DNA from: Cladobotryum mycophilum
Lineage: Eukaryota > Ascomycota > Sordariomycetes > Hypocreales > Hypocreaceae
Assembly: GCA_036429605.1 (NCBI GenBank)
Contig: CM071591.1
Coordinates: 4,092,001-4,156,000, forward strand
DNA length: 64,000 bases
Reading direction: 5' to 3'
The notes beneath the pieces are model-generated. The model had not been told where the DNA came from. It worked only from the letters and a program-made list of their open reading frames with translations, and did not search any database. How positions within the stretch are numbered: position 1 is the stretch's first letter; every line of letters starts with the position of its first letter. Shown here piece by piece: positions 33,933 to 46,911 of this stretch. The position numbers and the translations under genes are program-made.

Positions 33933-34239
33933 CATGGCGACCAGAGACCATTCGCAACGATGGCCTCCTTCAGACAAGGCCCGGCAGTCCTTATGGCCAC
34001 CATCCAGCCCAACAGATACACGTTAGCGACCATCTGTGTCCTTATCCCCACCAAGGGGACCCCAACACAAGGGATTAAACCAGACAATTTGGCACTTCTT
34101 TGCGATGCCATTGTGAAACGAATTTTCATTCCAACCCTCTCGTTCATCCATCCATCCACCATCGACCAAGACCTGCCTCAGTTTAAACTCTTAATCAGAG
34201 TACTGTTTCAAGGGCATTGCACATATGGTTGAACGAACC

Positions 34240-34380
34240 GCTTTACAACCCGGGGGACCACTTACAACACGGTGGAACCACTTACAACCGGGCGGGGCCA
34301 CTTACAACACGGTGGAATCAATTACAACCCGATGGGACCACTTACAACACGGTAGGAACCACTTCCATCCTTGTGGAACC
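34240..34380. repeat. Minisatellite, 20-base unit, about six copies
   Basis: Units of CCACTTACAACACGGTGGAA alternate with the variant CCACTTACAACCGGGCGGGG and more degenerate forms on both flanks; one unit is 21 bases long. The alternation suggests amplification of a 40-base dimer. It lies 300 bases from the 21-base array but shares no unit sequence with it. Confidence 0.85.
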
Positions 34381-35424
34381 ACCATCGCGGTCTTGGATCT
34401 AGAGCCTTCGGGTCTGATTCCGCGTGATCCCCTGGTCCCGTCCAGGGGAGTCCTCATGGAGAAGGCAACAAAGAAATCCATGAGGACATTCAAAAGAGCC
34501 CTCCCTTACTCACCAACCGAACGCTGCGCGGGACGCGGTGTGTGGTGTGTCCTGGGACCAGGCCTGTTGTCGAATCGAGCAGCGCCGCGAGCTCACTGGG
34601 GGTCCAGTATTTCTTCCTTGCAATACTCTATCCCCGATTCGGCACGGAGTCCAGATACAGAGAAAGTCTAGATGGCGGGGCAATTTGAGAGAAATGCAAT
34701 GCTGCATCCCGGAGCGTGGAAAGTGGGTGCAACTGATATCTTTCCAGGTTGCATCCCTCTGGGATCCCTTTTACTACTCTCAGTCGACCCTATTGCCACA
34801 TTCATTCATACCGGCCGGTGGTACCATGAGCAACGCAGCGGGCGCACTCGGGCTGGCCCCGATCACATCTCATCTTGATGATGATGCCACAGCTGTTTCG
34901 TAGCTTCGGTTGCCCTAGGACCGGTGGAGAATCGTTATATATGGTGAATAGAATGTCAAGGAATTCGATCGAGTATACTCAAAACGCTCGCATCAGGGCT
35001 TTTCACCCAAGTCTTCATTGACAATGATCCCAAAAAAAAGTTAAAAAAAAAGGACGCTTACGACTTGTGCGTGCGTCCATGTGTGCCTATGCGAGGCGGA
35101 CTGGGAGGGAGAACTGTGGCTGATAATATCATTATATGCAAGTTGATGAAGTAGAGAGTGAATCCTGTGGCGTGGCGGGTGGTGAGGTTGGGGCTTGGGG
35201 TGCTGTCAATTCCATAGTTACCAATATACTACCTCCATTACCATGAAATCATGTTCATTTTGTCGTGCTCATTGCATCCAAGGTGTCGAGACATTAAAAG
35301 TGCCGCATAACATATGTTCATAAAACGGTGAGTCATAATATATACAATAACAGCCGTAACGTAAAGGCATTGATGCCCATTAATCTATTCCCATCATCAC
35401 ATGACGGTCCCCAAATCCATCAAC
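34381..35424. other. 1-kb spacer downstream of the GPCR gene
   Basis: No gene recognised. Contains two A-runs around 35031-35051, and the 3' side of the receptor transcript. Open frames on the plus strand here are short and have no family resemblance. Confidence 0.4.
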
Positions 35425-36988
35425 TCAAATCTCCTTGGGTTCCTCTCTTTCAATGCTGCTCAGCGATATGTTGGTGCTCGCAGCTTTGCTTGGGTATCTA
35501 AAGTGATCTTTTCCGTCCTCCATCTCTACCACCACAGTCGTGACCATGTCCATTTGTATTCCACGTAGCGATTCCTGACTGCTACCGCGGGGCCGTTTTC
35601 TCTCCTTCCTCTTCTCACAGTTTTTGGTCAAACGTTGCCACGACCACCACCCACCAGTAGTTGTCACACCGTCGTCCGTTTTCCGCCGTTTGCCGCCTTG
35701 AATCCAGACCATGTTCCCGTACCGGCGGGTCTTTGGTGTCTGGAGGAAGGCTATTGTCTTCACGCCCGTATCTTCATCGTCGAGGTTGTATTTCGAAGCA
35801 AAGATAATCGCGTGACGTGTTGTACCGAAAAGAAAGCAGTCGAAAAATCCGTTGAAGGATATCATGGCGCCAGCGAAGCAGAAGTATCCCGTAGGAACAT
35901 CGACGCCCGCCATGGTCAGTAGACGACCGAGAGCCAGCGGCAATGTGCACATGACATAGATGATGGGATAAAGAAGGAAAGCAGGATTGTGATCTGAATG
36001 ACCTTCCATCGCCAGGTTCGGGTGGTTGGCACGTTGTCGGGCTTGTTTACGAAGTGAGATCCAGATGGCAATGTAAAGTCCGGATGTCGTAGCTAATGCG
36101 ATGAAGATGTAGAGATAGTGGGTCACGAGTCTGGTACGCTCATAAACATCATTAATCCAACACTATCATCATCAGTCATTGACGTTATATTAAGGAGGTT
36201 TAAAAGACCACTTACCCATGAAACGGCACGAACGAAAAAGCCGCCCACCGAAGCTCCATTTCGTGTGATAATGATAGGCAAGACCGAGACAAAGTATACA
36301 AAGAACCACACAAGGCCAATGGTGGAATAGAGAACCTTTTGTGAGGGTCGATAACCCTTCACCACAGAAAGGTATGTATGAATAGCGACCAAGGTGATGA
36401 ATAGGCTAGAAGACAAGTCGCCTGTGGATACAAAGAGACCTTGTGTAAAGCATGTAGGTGTGCCGACGATGATACCATTGCTATACAGCCAACGGCCATT
36501 AAGCGTGAATGCTAGCGACTGGTGAAGATCGGCGAGAAGGAGGTTGTAAATCAAGATGAGGAATTGATTCGGAGAACTTCGACTTAGTTTAATCGGGGGC
36601 TTCGCCCGCGTTGGTGAGTCTCAGTAACAACTTCATCCTTTTTGGTGTCCGGATTTTCCGTGAATACTCCGTCAATTCCCAAGGTAAAGTCTTTAGCATG
36701 TTGTGAAGAATTTCGCCGATGTTCCTCTGGCTTCTGTTCAACCTGCTCCTCTTCCTGATAATCTTCGTGTTGTCGCCTAAACTCCTCATCCTGTTGATGT
36801 CTGATCGAGAAGTGCCATATGACGAGTTTATAGCTGAGATAGATGAAAAGCAGGGCCGAGCAAACGAATGATATGCATGCAAGGACAAAAATTGCTATGA
36901 GGCCACTGTGCAGCGACTTGGGAAGAGGGCTAAGGGTTTGAGAAACAGGTGCCAATCCTGTCGACATGATTAAGGAACCAGTTGACAT
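35425..36988 (-). CDS. Seven-transmembrane G-protein-coupled receptor, Git3-type
   Basis: Plasma-membrane receptor of the Git3/Gpr1-like fungal class, thought to sense nutrients or lipids and signal through G-alpha to cAMP. Two exons (minus): 36216-36988 and 35425-36162, with a 53-base intron after VRAVSW, continuing CWINDVYERTRLVTHYLYIF. TM1 is in SGLIAIFVLACISFVCSALL, followed by a long acidic and basic first intracellular loop (HEDYQEEEQ), then NQFLILIYNLLLADLHQSLA (TM2), GTPTCFTQGLFVSTGDLSSS (TM3), further helices, and a basic cytoplasmic tail. A frame break at the G5 run 36595-36599 (loop 1) is repaired by adding one base; about 503 residues then. Start at 36988 is a choice among in-frame Met codons, including one at 36967 and one further upstream. 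Confidence 0.85.
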
Positions 36989-39900
36989 GAAGGTCGCTGG
37001 AAAGAACAGGCGGCCGATGTTGTGGTTGGGGGCTTGAGTCGTAATAGCATGGCGAAGGCTGATATGAGCCTCTGCTATCAACGACCGAATCCAGCTCCTG
37101 GGAAGGGTGGTTGCTGCAAGAAAGCAATCACAGCACAAGAAGAACAGTAAACAACGGGGATGTCGTCAAGGCAAACGCCATATCCGTTATGGGAGTAGAG
37201 GGGAAGGAAAAGGCAAAAAAAAAAAAAGGATTCACTCTAAAGCAAGAAACATACCCTCCTTTCCACCAGCAGTATGAGATTCCGAAGGTGGTGTCGGACA
37301 GAAATGTTTGCTGGTACGTATCGTATTAATATGTCCGGGCTCGGGAAGATGCACTCTCTCTCCACTTTTTTCGAGAGCGGTTCTACGCCACGAGCTAAGA
37401 CAGGCATCCAATGTCTGTGGATCTTTCCAAGCCGTTGAGAGAGCGCGAGAGGGCAATTAGACGAGGACGTGGTTTCTAGGCTAGCCTAAGCCTGGCCGAG
37501 TTAGATGCAAGTGAGGCTTGATTCATGAGACGTAAGAAGCCAATCTGAGTGGGCAGAGTGAAACAGGGGTCTGCGAATCTCTCTCTCCAGGAAGGTACCT
37601 AGACCAGAAAAGACGGCAGATGTACTACCAAACAAGAACAATTCAAGCCTTGCAAACCTCGTGTTGGGAGTTGTTGGCTCAAGTGACACATGGGTGGTGG
37701 ACCTGACGTTGTAAGGATTCAGGGCTAGCACAGCATGCCGCTCCTAACAGACAGTGGCAAAGCCATTGCCCCAGTTCCATGAAATTTCAATGGCGTCCTT
37801 CATCTCTCCCAAGGTCGCACGAGACGCTCATTTCTCATAGCACCGGAATATGCACCAAGAGAGTAAATATCGAAGGTGAATGCCCGATGGTGCTCGAGAG
37901 TAAAGTCACCGATTTCGTGGCTTGCGAGGCCATCATTGAATCGCCGACCATGATCGTGAATAAGTCAGGAATGAGGGAGCCAAAGACTGGGATTCCTTGC
38001 GGCTGAACAGACAGGGAGTCAGGGCCCTTGATTAGCCTCGGCGGCCAGGGCGGCCCACTCACTCTGTGCGCAATGTGAATCTGCAGGACCCAACATTGCG
38101 AGAAACGTCCGGGGCAAACCAAATTAACGGGAATGCCAAAGCGCATCTGAAGTACTAAGAGGCTCCTCTATTCGCATTCTTGGTAATCAACCCAGCGCAA
38201 AGACCAGTTGAATCAATGTTGATCGTCGTGTAGGTACTTGTAAACAGCAATATGCAAGGATCTTCGGTCGTCTGGTCCGCGGTAAAGAGCATGGGGACGG
38301 GTACAGTAGACTCAGTAGTAGTAACCGCTTGGACGCCTCTCCGTACCAACACGGCAAGGCTGTGACTGTGACAGATGTCTGCAATCCCACCACACACATT
38401 GGCCCTGTCTGTGTGTCCCAAAGGCCCGGGAGCGCATGGGGGGCTGTTTTGGCTCGCGGGATTGAAAACGGAATCTGGAGGTGGCACGATTAGACTTGGT
38501 GGCGGCGGCCATGATGTCGAAGGCTCTACAAACGGTGTTTGCTATCAAGAATATTCCCGGCTGTGGAGGCGTGGAGGATTCAATTTGTGAGGCAATCAAT
38601 ATTTGATGATGTGGTTGCAGCTCTTCAGGTGGGTGGAAATGATGGAGTATGACAACAGAGCATAACCGGAGTCTTATTTAGCGATGCTCATTTGCCTCAG
38701 GTATCACGACGCCCCTTCCCATTCTACAATTGCTCATGGCGGAAGGAGCAGAATCAAGTTCACGTGACTACTGGGGAACCTGCTGAAAACCTGTCTCAAT
38801 GATTGTGATTGTTCCACCTGCAAAGGGGACACGCAGTAAATTGCAAATCAGTAAACTGCAGTGCCGACGCCTCATCAAAACGTCGACCTCTCTTTGCCCT
38901 CAAGTCTGATGGCTGCTTACTGGCAGAAGCCAGAAATTAGGCTAAGAGGGCAGTGCATTAGCAGCCCTGAGAACGGCATGGAGCCACCACCAGATCCTGC
39001 AGATATGTAAATTGACACCAACCCATTCCTCAGCCTTGTCTCAAGGCAATCATTTGGCCCCAACTTTCTTTGAGATGTTTGCATTATAACTGGATTCTTA
39101 TAGGCACACTGACCGGAATCTAATACCTCGAACTCAGCTGAAAAGATGACGGGATCAACACATCATCTCCTGCCACTTGCAGTATCTGGTCCCGATCAGC
39201 GCTAGGGCTTCATCGCTTGATGGCACTCAACTGGGGAACCCCCGCATCTTTCAGAATCCCCCTGTTCTCTGTGGAGAATCAGGTCCTTGTCAAAGTCTTG
39301 GTATTCCAACAGCGCCTCATCCAGGAGTCTGGTCAAACGTTCGCAACCCTTACCCCCAGGAGAGATGACATCCGTGCAGAGCATGGCAAGGCAAGGTGAT
39401 AACCGCTGCGTCGGGTACAATCCTCGGGTTTCGATGAGTCTGGGTCATCCCGTTCATCGCCGTCGTTATCGTCGTATGCAAGACGTTACTATGCTTGAAC
39501 AAGGCATTGCCGGAACCAGTGCAGCATGCCCGCCTTGCCATACCTCGCCTTGCCGCCTCGGTATGCAATACGCCGAAGCAAACAATGTGACCGGATAACA
39601 AATCGGTAGAGACTTTACATCATCCCCCTCATTTGATAGGTTTACGTATTCTTAGCGTTCCGTCATAGTGCTGACCCGGCGCATGTTGTGAGAAAGGAGA
39701 CAGAGGCATGCATGGGCTGTTCCAGACCTGAAGAGTCCTGTCAAGTAGGGATCACGGCGACCCTGGTGCGGAATGCGATTCCAGTACATCAACAGCTCGC
39801 TAAGATTGAATTCGCAGCCTTATGCTCAAAGTAACGTGCATCGACAAGAGGTTCGAATGAGTTTGAAGCCAAGAAATCTTTATTCCCTTGGCCCGCAATT

Positions 39901-42900
39901 GATGCCAAGAAGTGGCTGTCTTTTTTTCCTTCATGCAAGCCAAGGGCTATGCAACGCGATAGCTGCAAGGTAGAGAGAGGTTGTCATTTGACGGCATCGC
40001 CGAGCGACGGGGTTCCTTGTCTCCTTTCGACCTTGGGCAATTCCCCCTACAAATCACGTTGCATAAGAAGGCAATAATCCTTCTGTTTCAAGCAAACAAG
40101 TCTGCAGTCTACCCGCCGGCTGGTAGCGAATGAGTTTGAGTTATGATATTACGACGGAATAATATGACAATGATGGCTTATTTTCCCCAATAAAAACCAG
40201 GATTTGGCCAAGTTTTGGGGGTTACGCAAGCCTTGCAAGGGACTGTATTGTCATATCCCAGGATTCATACCCAGCCCGACCTACTTGTGCTATTCTGACA
40301 TTTGCTCGCTACGAAAACTTGGCACCACGCAGCACAAAGGAGACTAAAATGATTTAATATTGCCGGCGTCGGCGCCGAGAAGAAAATACGCTTTGCTCTT
40401 ATGAAGGCACAATCTAGTGATAGCTTTCACCTGAGACAGTGTACGGCGGCTGGCCAGCGGGCCACTCCGAGCGGAACTGATTGTACCCGTCCTTGAGAGA
40501 CAATCAAGCCATTGAAGCCCAGCCGTGACAGTCGGAATGATGAGGGCATCGCCAAGGGGCGACAAGAGTCAGTCAGGGAAGCAAACATGCAGCTCGTCCA
40601 CTGCCAAGTTGAACTAGTGGCTTGAAATTCCAGCGCTGAACGAGGTCACGACGCCCTTTGCAAGCACAAACACACAAACGCCCACACATGACATCCGATC
40701 TCTACGCTGGTCTTCACATTCTTGACCACCTACACTTACTGAAACAGGGCAGGGATTTACCTCTTAGGCCCCAAAGCACGGAATAGCAGACCAGTAGAAG
40801 AAGCAGCGTCAATTTTGAAACCGACGTCAGCGGATCGCGGCGAGCTACAAGTCAACACAAACGTCTCTCGCGCTATGAGCCGCTGTCTCCACTAAGGCTT
40901 TTCGCAACGGCCGTACTGCTGGAAAATCGGACAAGTCCAGCATCGATCGGCTCTACCATGTGAAGAGTGTGCTAAGAAAAGACCTGTCAAATAATTAGAC
41001 ACACCCGCGAGAGAACAAGTGGGCAGAATCTCCCCCTTGGGCGTAGCGAGCAGTCATCCCACTAGTGTAAGCAATCCAATCCAGTGCTGACGTGACACGC
41101 CATCCCGCGGAAAGATGGACCTATTTTTCTCAATGATCAATTTAATCAATCGTGGGGTCCTTTCGGCGGATACCTACTACCACAAGTTCGACGAGATAAG
41201 GCTGGGTCAGTGAGTGGTGCTAAGGGGGAGAAAGATCCGTCGTCACCCGATGATAGGAAGAAGAAAAGAAAAATTGTCCCAAGACTTGGCGATGGAGCAG
41301 GCCGATCGAGTCCACGGCGGACAGTCTCCCTGCATTTCACCGGCGCGTCGAGATCGAGACCAAGGTTCGGTGAGTTTTTCTTTACCTATAGGAGATTCCG
41401 CCTAACGGGGTCTCAGGCCACCAGCCCTCTCGCCTGAATCTGAATTGCTCGAGACAAGCTAAGAACTGAGGGGTCATGAGAGAGGCTGGGCATTCCTTAA
41501 TGGACATGTTAATGTGATGCTATGTTTGACGAATGTTATCGTGTGTAAAATGGTGAAACTGGAGATGAAGTCAAGTTGAAAGAAATGATGTGAAAATGAT
41601 GCCAAGTTTCAATGATGCAACTATATGGGGATCGAATTAAGATGCTGCCTACAATAATACCCTGACGAATGTTTGATTACTTCAAACCTACGACGCCAAG
41701 AAAAGGGATCGTCGACGTGATCTACAGGGTATTTGATCTTCACAAAGTATTCCAGGGTCCGAAGTTCGGTAAATGATCAGGGAGACATCCTGCAGGTGAG
41801 TTATCAGCTCTTTTCCAGGGTACCCTTATTATTCGTTGACAGGCGCTCAACGTTGTGAGCGTCAATTTGTATTTATTCCAGTATAGGAGGCATCTCGCTA
41901 TCATAGGCTCGATGACCGAGGGGCAGCACCCACATAGCACAAAATGAAACCGGTTGCATCATGGAAACTCACAGTAGCCGCACCACAGTACTTGCTAGAT
42001 GCAGTTCGGCCTTCAAGTCATCGTGTGGTGGTAAGAATATCGGCAAAATAGCCTTAAACATCAATCATCCGTGAGAAGCAAGTTGGACGTCCTATTGCCT
42101 AGGAGGGGCATATACTCATTTGGTCAAGGAACGGTCTGGTCCGGGAACTTTCCCTGACCGATACACATGAGCTCCGTCTCCCGCGCCAGATTGCGCTCTC
42201 GTGAGTATCATCGATTGGACGTAAACGCATACGTCGGGTGCAAACCGCGCGCTTACTGTAGGATGCAGCTTGCCGAAGCCCGGACACGTTGCGAACCGGG
42301 CTTTCTTTTGACCCTCTTGAAGATTTTTTTTGCCAGCTGCTTCGAGTAAACATTCAACATTCCCAAGGTCAAGGTCGTTTTGGATAAACATCAATGACCT
42401 CTGAGCGAGGGCCGGGCCTATCACTGCTGGCGTCGTGGCTGCGGTCTCCGCTGTCTTGCATGCCTCCCCCTACCTCGGCCAGTTCTTGCGGCCAGCCATG
42501 GCTTTCATTCCCTCCCTCCTAGTCGTCGGGGTTGGAGGTGCCAGCGGCTTCTCTGTTGATTCGTTCGCTAGGGACTCGTAAGGGCTTCATCAGGGCCGGA
42601 TTCAGTCACGCGTCGATAGCCGCCAGCGATTCATCCAATGGCAAGGAGGCGGGAAGACCGAACGCTCGCAACGCCGTTAATCAAAACCGCCACCACGTTT
42701 TCTTTAGAAGCTCCTTTGGGGGGGACGATCGGTTGGGGAAAAGGGATTTGTAGGCTCTGAGGTTCCGTCTGATTGCCCTGTTTTCTCATTCATTAGTAGC
42801 AACGTGGTGCTAAGTCTCGTAAAGCTGGCCGGCCCTAGGCAGCGCCATTTTGAGAACTCTCAAGGCCCTTGCGAACAAAGATGGATCGCACTGGTTTGAT

Positions 42901-45313
42901 TCAGATAATGTCTGATTCGAAGCAGAGAAGCTGTCAACACTGTGCAGGCGGCCAAGGGCTTTATCGGTTGGTTCCCTCACCGAGCGGCGAATGAGACGTG
43001 TTGGTCGGGAAAATATGGCCAACAGTCGAGTCTCACGTTGGCCTAGACCTTGGATGCCCTCTTTTCCCACTAGTTTTCGAGTGGGCGCGCAAGGGATGAC
43101 GTGTCGTCGGTTAAAACAGGCTTCGAGGGGGTTGGATATAGTAGCATATCGTTGTTGTGCAAATAGTAGGTTGACGCAATGGTATATAGCAATTCCGAAT
43201 CTAGCAAAAACACTTGAAGAAAAATTGCTGCATCGAGCTCATGAGCTCTTTTGGAGGATGCTTCGGACAGGTTTGGCGGACTTGCCGTGCAACGGCGGAC
43301 GATCAGTAGGAGAATTCCCGGAGAGAAGCTCCGGGCATATGATGCTGGGTGACCCTCCCTTCAGAGGTTACCAGAGGACCTGATTGGCCAGGGACGTTGC
43401 TCCTCAGCCGCGTCTCAGAGTCGCCCTTGCAGCCAGCACGAGAGGCCCAACTATTCTTCGCGCTTATACAGTGAGAAAAAGGAAGTAGAATCGTGTGTAG
43501 AAATACTGTATAGAATTTTTTAATCTATGGAGGTCGGCGTACATACCTAAGTGGGCATGTAAGTCCCTGGACGCAGTAGGTATGGGGTGAAGGTATGCAT
43601 CTAGGTAGGTACCTAGGTAGGTATGCAATATCCAAGGCCATTGGAAATGATAGGTGATGAGTATAAGCGGTGAAAAGAAAGAAGAAAGGCTCCCTTCCCT
43701 CTCTTGTGCGGTTGGTCTGGAATACGATAGCCGTGGGGGTGATGGAGGGAGGAGGAGGAGGAGGAGGTTGGGTTTAATGTGGTGATGATGTTTGCCTGCC
43801 CGCCCTGCCATCTATGCCTACTAGGAGGTAGTTATGCAAGTATGGATGCTTCTGTTTCTGCTTCTGCTTCTGCTTCTTTTTAGAGTTTTGCTCTACATAC
43901 TGCAATGCAACCGAGTTCAAGTGCGACCTTTCCCTTTCCCTTTAGCCATTCCACCCTGGTTGCCGAACATTCGTCTCTTGTCTCTCTTGTTCAGGTAGAC
44001 TACCCTTTCCTGGCTTGGGCAGGGCGTCAGGGTATGGTGGGCATGACGATCAGCGGTTGATGGGCGCTGCCAAAACCCCCACACCTTTCTTTTTTTTTCT
44101 TTTCTCCCTCTCACCTTTTTTGCCTTCCCTTGCCAAGCGGACCATCATCTTGCTCCCTTGATGACGGTAATTGCTTTCTTTTTTGCTTGGTTTGTTTTTA
44201 CTCAATCTGTCGTCTTGCTGTTGTGTCTCATCACCTGTAACATTGGCGAGTGACCAACCATGGCCACTGACTAGGTATAGTAGGTAGATAGACGGTGTCT
44301 CTGTCTCGTCTGTCTGGTCTCGTCTGTCTTGTCTTGGTGAACCAAGATTGGACTCTTTTTCGGCGCCACAGCGGGGATCCCGCCCTTGCTTTCTAATTAC
44401 CGTCAATGGCCCTCCTAGAGGTCGACTGACTCTCTGCTGATCCACCGCTCTATCACCGATCCTAACTGTTACTGGTGCGATGCTGTCATCAAGTTCCGAT
44501 CGCATTACTACTACATCCACAAAAAGTAATCAAAATAAATAAATAAATAAAGGACAAGGTAGGAGAATTGAGCCGTGGGGGTGGGAGAGGAGGACAGCGG
44601 AAAAAGGAAGGGAAAAAGGAAGAAGGGAGTCAAAGGAGGCATCTCACCGAACGAAGGGGAGCCCAAGTTCTAACCCCTTCAATCATTTTTAATTCGCATT
44701 TTGCCCTCTTTTACCTTTTTATTTCATTCGTCTGTTCCTCTCTCGCATTCCCTCTTTGTGCAAGTACTCACTCATCTGTTCGGCCCTCTATCCGACTGGT
44801 GTATTTTGTTTTTGTTTTTGGTCTTTGCACTGTGAGACTCTTGGTTCCATGACAGTGGGAGGTGACAAGCTACTACCTACAACCCACTGTACCAACCTAC
44901 CTCACGAACTGAACCGACCGAATAAGACAGGACATCATTCATTCTCACATCATCATACCATTCCATATCATACTGCATACCATACCAGCCATCTCCTCAT
45001 ACCATCCAATACTATTTCGACAAGGCACACAGGGCTCGTGAGTCAGTGCCACATGCGATAAATCACCAGCCCTTACCCATCAGCGCCCCAAGGTATATAG
45101 CTTTCGGGGATCCCGTTTGTGCCGCCTCTTGCTCTTGGTGGAGGGGGAACTAATCAGTCCAGTTCCCACTACCTTGTGTGCCACGTCTCTTTGCCTTTTT
45201 ACCTCGTTGCGTTTTGCAGAGGCAATTTCTGGAGTTATTGCCGCTTTTTTCTGGAGAGATCCGTACCAAAAACAGCTCGAATACCTACCAGCAGACCAAC
45301 CAACCAAGCAGCC
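36989..45313. other. 8.3-kb gene-poor stretch
   Basis: No convincing coding region on either strand: frames are short, overlap one another on opposite strands and show no family motifs. The part next to 36989 should carry the receptor promoter. Noted low-complexity elements: GGA trinucleotide run at about 43745-43768, a TTCTGC hexamer run at about 43850-43878, and the TACCTAGGTA dyad below. The last 700 bases before 45314 are pyrimidine-rich and serve as leader or promoter of the phosphotransferase-like gene. The rest may be degenerate repeats or noncoding RNA. Confidence 0.5.
43594..43626. repeat. TACCTAGGTA dyad cluster
   Basis: The sequence CTAGGTAGGTACCTAGGTAG, centred near 43610, is nearly self-complementary, with TACCTAGGTA at its core. 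A second, weaker instance is GGTACCTAGGTA at 27189-27200. Such motifs recur in spacers of sordariomycete genomes. Confidence 0.6.
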
Positions 45314-46090
45314 ATGATGCTGGAGAGGATAGACCTCGACAAGCTCACCAGCAGCAAAAGGCTCACCCGGTATGGTTCCGCTTACAGATGGGATGCCGAT
45401 ACAGTGGTCAAGACTGGAGACAATGTCTTCTTTGCCGAGGCAGAAATGATGCGGTTTATCACGGAAAACACGACGATACCTATACCCGCGCTTCACCACG
45501 GCTACCTTGACGATGATACCAACCAATATGTCCTAGTCATGGATTACGTCGAGGGCGAGACGCTGGATGCTGTATGGGAAGACTATAACGAGGACGAACA
45601 AGAAGAGGTGATTGCACAGCTCCGTGACTACATGGCACAGCTGCGGCAGTTCAAGGGAACCTTTATCGGCAGCATTGATGGCACATGCTGCAACGACCCG
45701 TACTTTAGCGACGGTCTCGGAGGCTATGGACCGTTCCCGGCAGAAAACGAGTTCAACGAGGGCGTCGTCGAGGCGATGCGAAAGGACCGCCCAGAGGCAT
45801 TTGTAGAATACGCGTCAGACCTGTGGATGTCATCCATGCGGGGCCATGAGTCAATACTGACTCACAACGACTTTGAGCCGCGCAACATCTTGGTCGAAGG
45901 AACAGAGGTCGTGGCCATCCTGGACTGGGAAAACGCTGGCTACTATCCCGAGTATTGGGAGTATTGCAAGGCCATGCGACGCCCCGATTGGACCAACCCA
46001 TTCACTGCCAGCCGCGCAGTCGATCGCATCCTGAAGCCGTATCCAAGAGAGCTGTCTGTTGTTTGGAGCTGTAACGAGGCGCTTTATTGA
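45314..46090 (+). CDS. APH-fold phosphotransferase-like protein
   Basis: Single-exon protein of 258 residues of the aminoglycoside-phosphotransferase/choline-kinase-like fold (PF01636), a large group of small-molecule or protein kinases in filamentous fungi, mostly without known substrate. The catalytic loop reads THNDFEPRNIL with D186 and N191, and the metal-binding aspartate is in LDWENAGYYPEYWEY (D204). The N-lobe is short (TRYGSAYRW, VVKTGDNVFFAEAEMM, PIPALHHGY, LVMDYVEGETLD). The open frame extends upstream to 45119, but that part is leader-like; MMLERIDLDKL at 45314 is the first Met and fits relatives. Cytosolic by lack of a signal. No resistance function should be inferred from the family name. 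Confidence 0.88.
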   Translation: MMLERIDLDKLTSSKRLTRYGSAYRWDADTVVKTGDNVFFAEAEMMRFITENTTIPIPALHHGYLDDDTNQYVLVMDYVEGETLDAVWEDYNEDEQEEVIAQLRDYMAQLRQFKGTFIGSIDGTCCNDPYFSDGLGGYGPFPAENEFNEGVVEAMRKDRPEAFVEYASDLWMSSMRGHESILTHNDFEPRNILVEGTEVVAILDWENAGYYPEYWEYCKAMRRPDWTNPFTASRAVDRILKPYPRELSVVWSCNEALY

Positions 46091-46911
46091 AGATGGAGGA
46101 CGAGAAAAAAAGGAATAGTGCTCAAAGATTGGAAGGATAAAATCGTAGTGACGATTGAGAATAGCAGGCGAGATTGTTGCGTTTCATTTTCTCTTTGTTT
46201 TTTTTTCTTTCTTCTTCTCTTTTGTTAGGAGGACCTCGCGGAAAAAAACTGTTTGCGCATTTGCTATGATGATAATAGCACCAAAACTGGAGGAATATTT
46301 TTCAAGTGCTGGAACTTTTCTTTCGGTTTTCGTGTTTCCTTGGCTGAATTGGATGGGTTGGGTTGGATTGGATTGAATTGGATTGGATTGCTTTTTTATT
46401 TTATTTTATTCCCTCCTTCAGTTCCAGCTTGAGCTTCAATTTTACTTTTTATTTTTTTATTTGTGTTTTCCAATAAAATTTTTTTTCAAGGTGTAATGCA
46501 AAAACCAGATGCAGGCAAGCAACAGAGCCCATCATCCATCCCACCCACGGGATCATCCCCATCCATCGTGCTGCGTCTGCTCTAGGCTCTACCTTCCGTA
46601 CCTTAGCGTTAGTGGGGCACTTACCGATTGACTCAGCGTTTTCCAGCATCTTCCCGCCTGTGTCATCGCATTTGGATGAATGACTGGACCTCGTTTCTAT
46701 AGGTTAGGCTACCCCCTACCCTCAGAAACCATCTCTCCATCTCCATCTCTCTCTCTCTCTTCCGTCGACTCTGCTCAAATTGGTATTTCTCTCTCTTTCT
46801 GTATACTTAGCACAAACGAATAAAGAAAGCAAACGATTTCTTACCATCTTCCTTCCTTGTGCACCGAAAAAGAGAGACGGGAGGCTTACAAATTAACTTG
46901 TCGGTTCCAAA
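46091..46911. promoter_or_regulatory. Spacer and promoter upstream of vms1
   Basis: Contains a GGATT/GGGTT pentanucleotide run (about 46343-46389), T-rich runs around 46390-46490, and a CT tract at about 46735-46765, typical of fungal housekeeping promoters. No coding sequence is supported. Confidence 0.45.

Noticed and set aside
33795..34232. 145-codon frame across the 21-base minisatellite as a protein-coding gene
   Set aside because: Openness is explained by a stop-free unit of 21 bases; the opposite strand is open too, and the flanks show no domain or conserved start.
38155..38599. Minus-strand frames with cysteines (VCGGIADICHSHSLAVLV) as a small secreted protein
   Set aside because: No signal peptide in frame, no start near a promoter-like element, and competing frames on both strands.
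41210..41437. Overlapping frames at 41.1-41.4 kb as a small basic protein
   Set aside because: Two frames on the plus strand and one on the minus are equally open; composition is low-complexity Lys/Arg with no family match.
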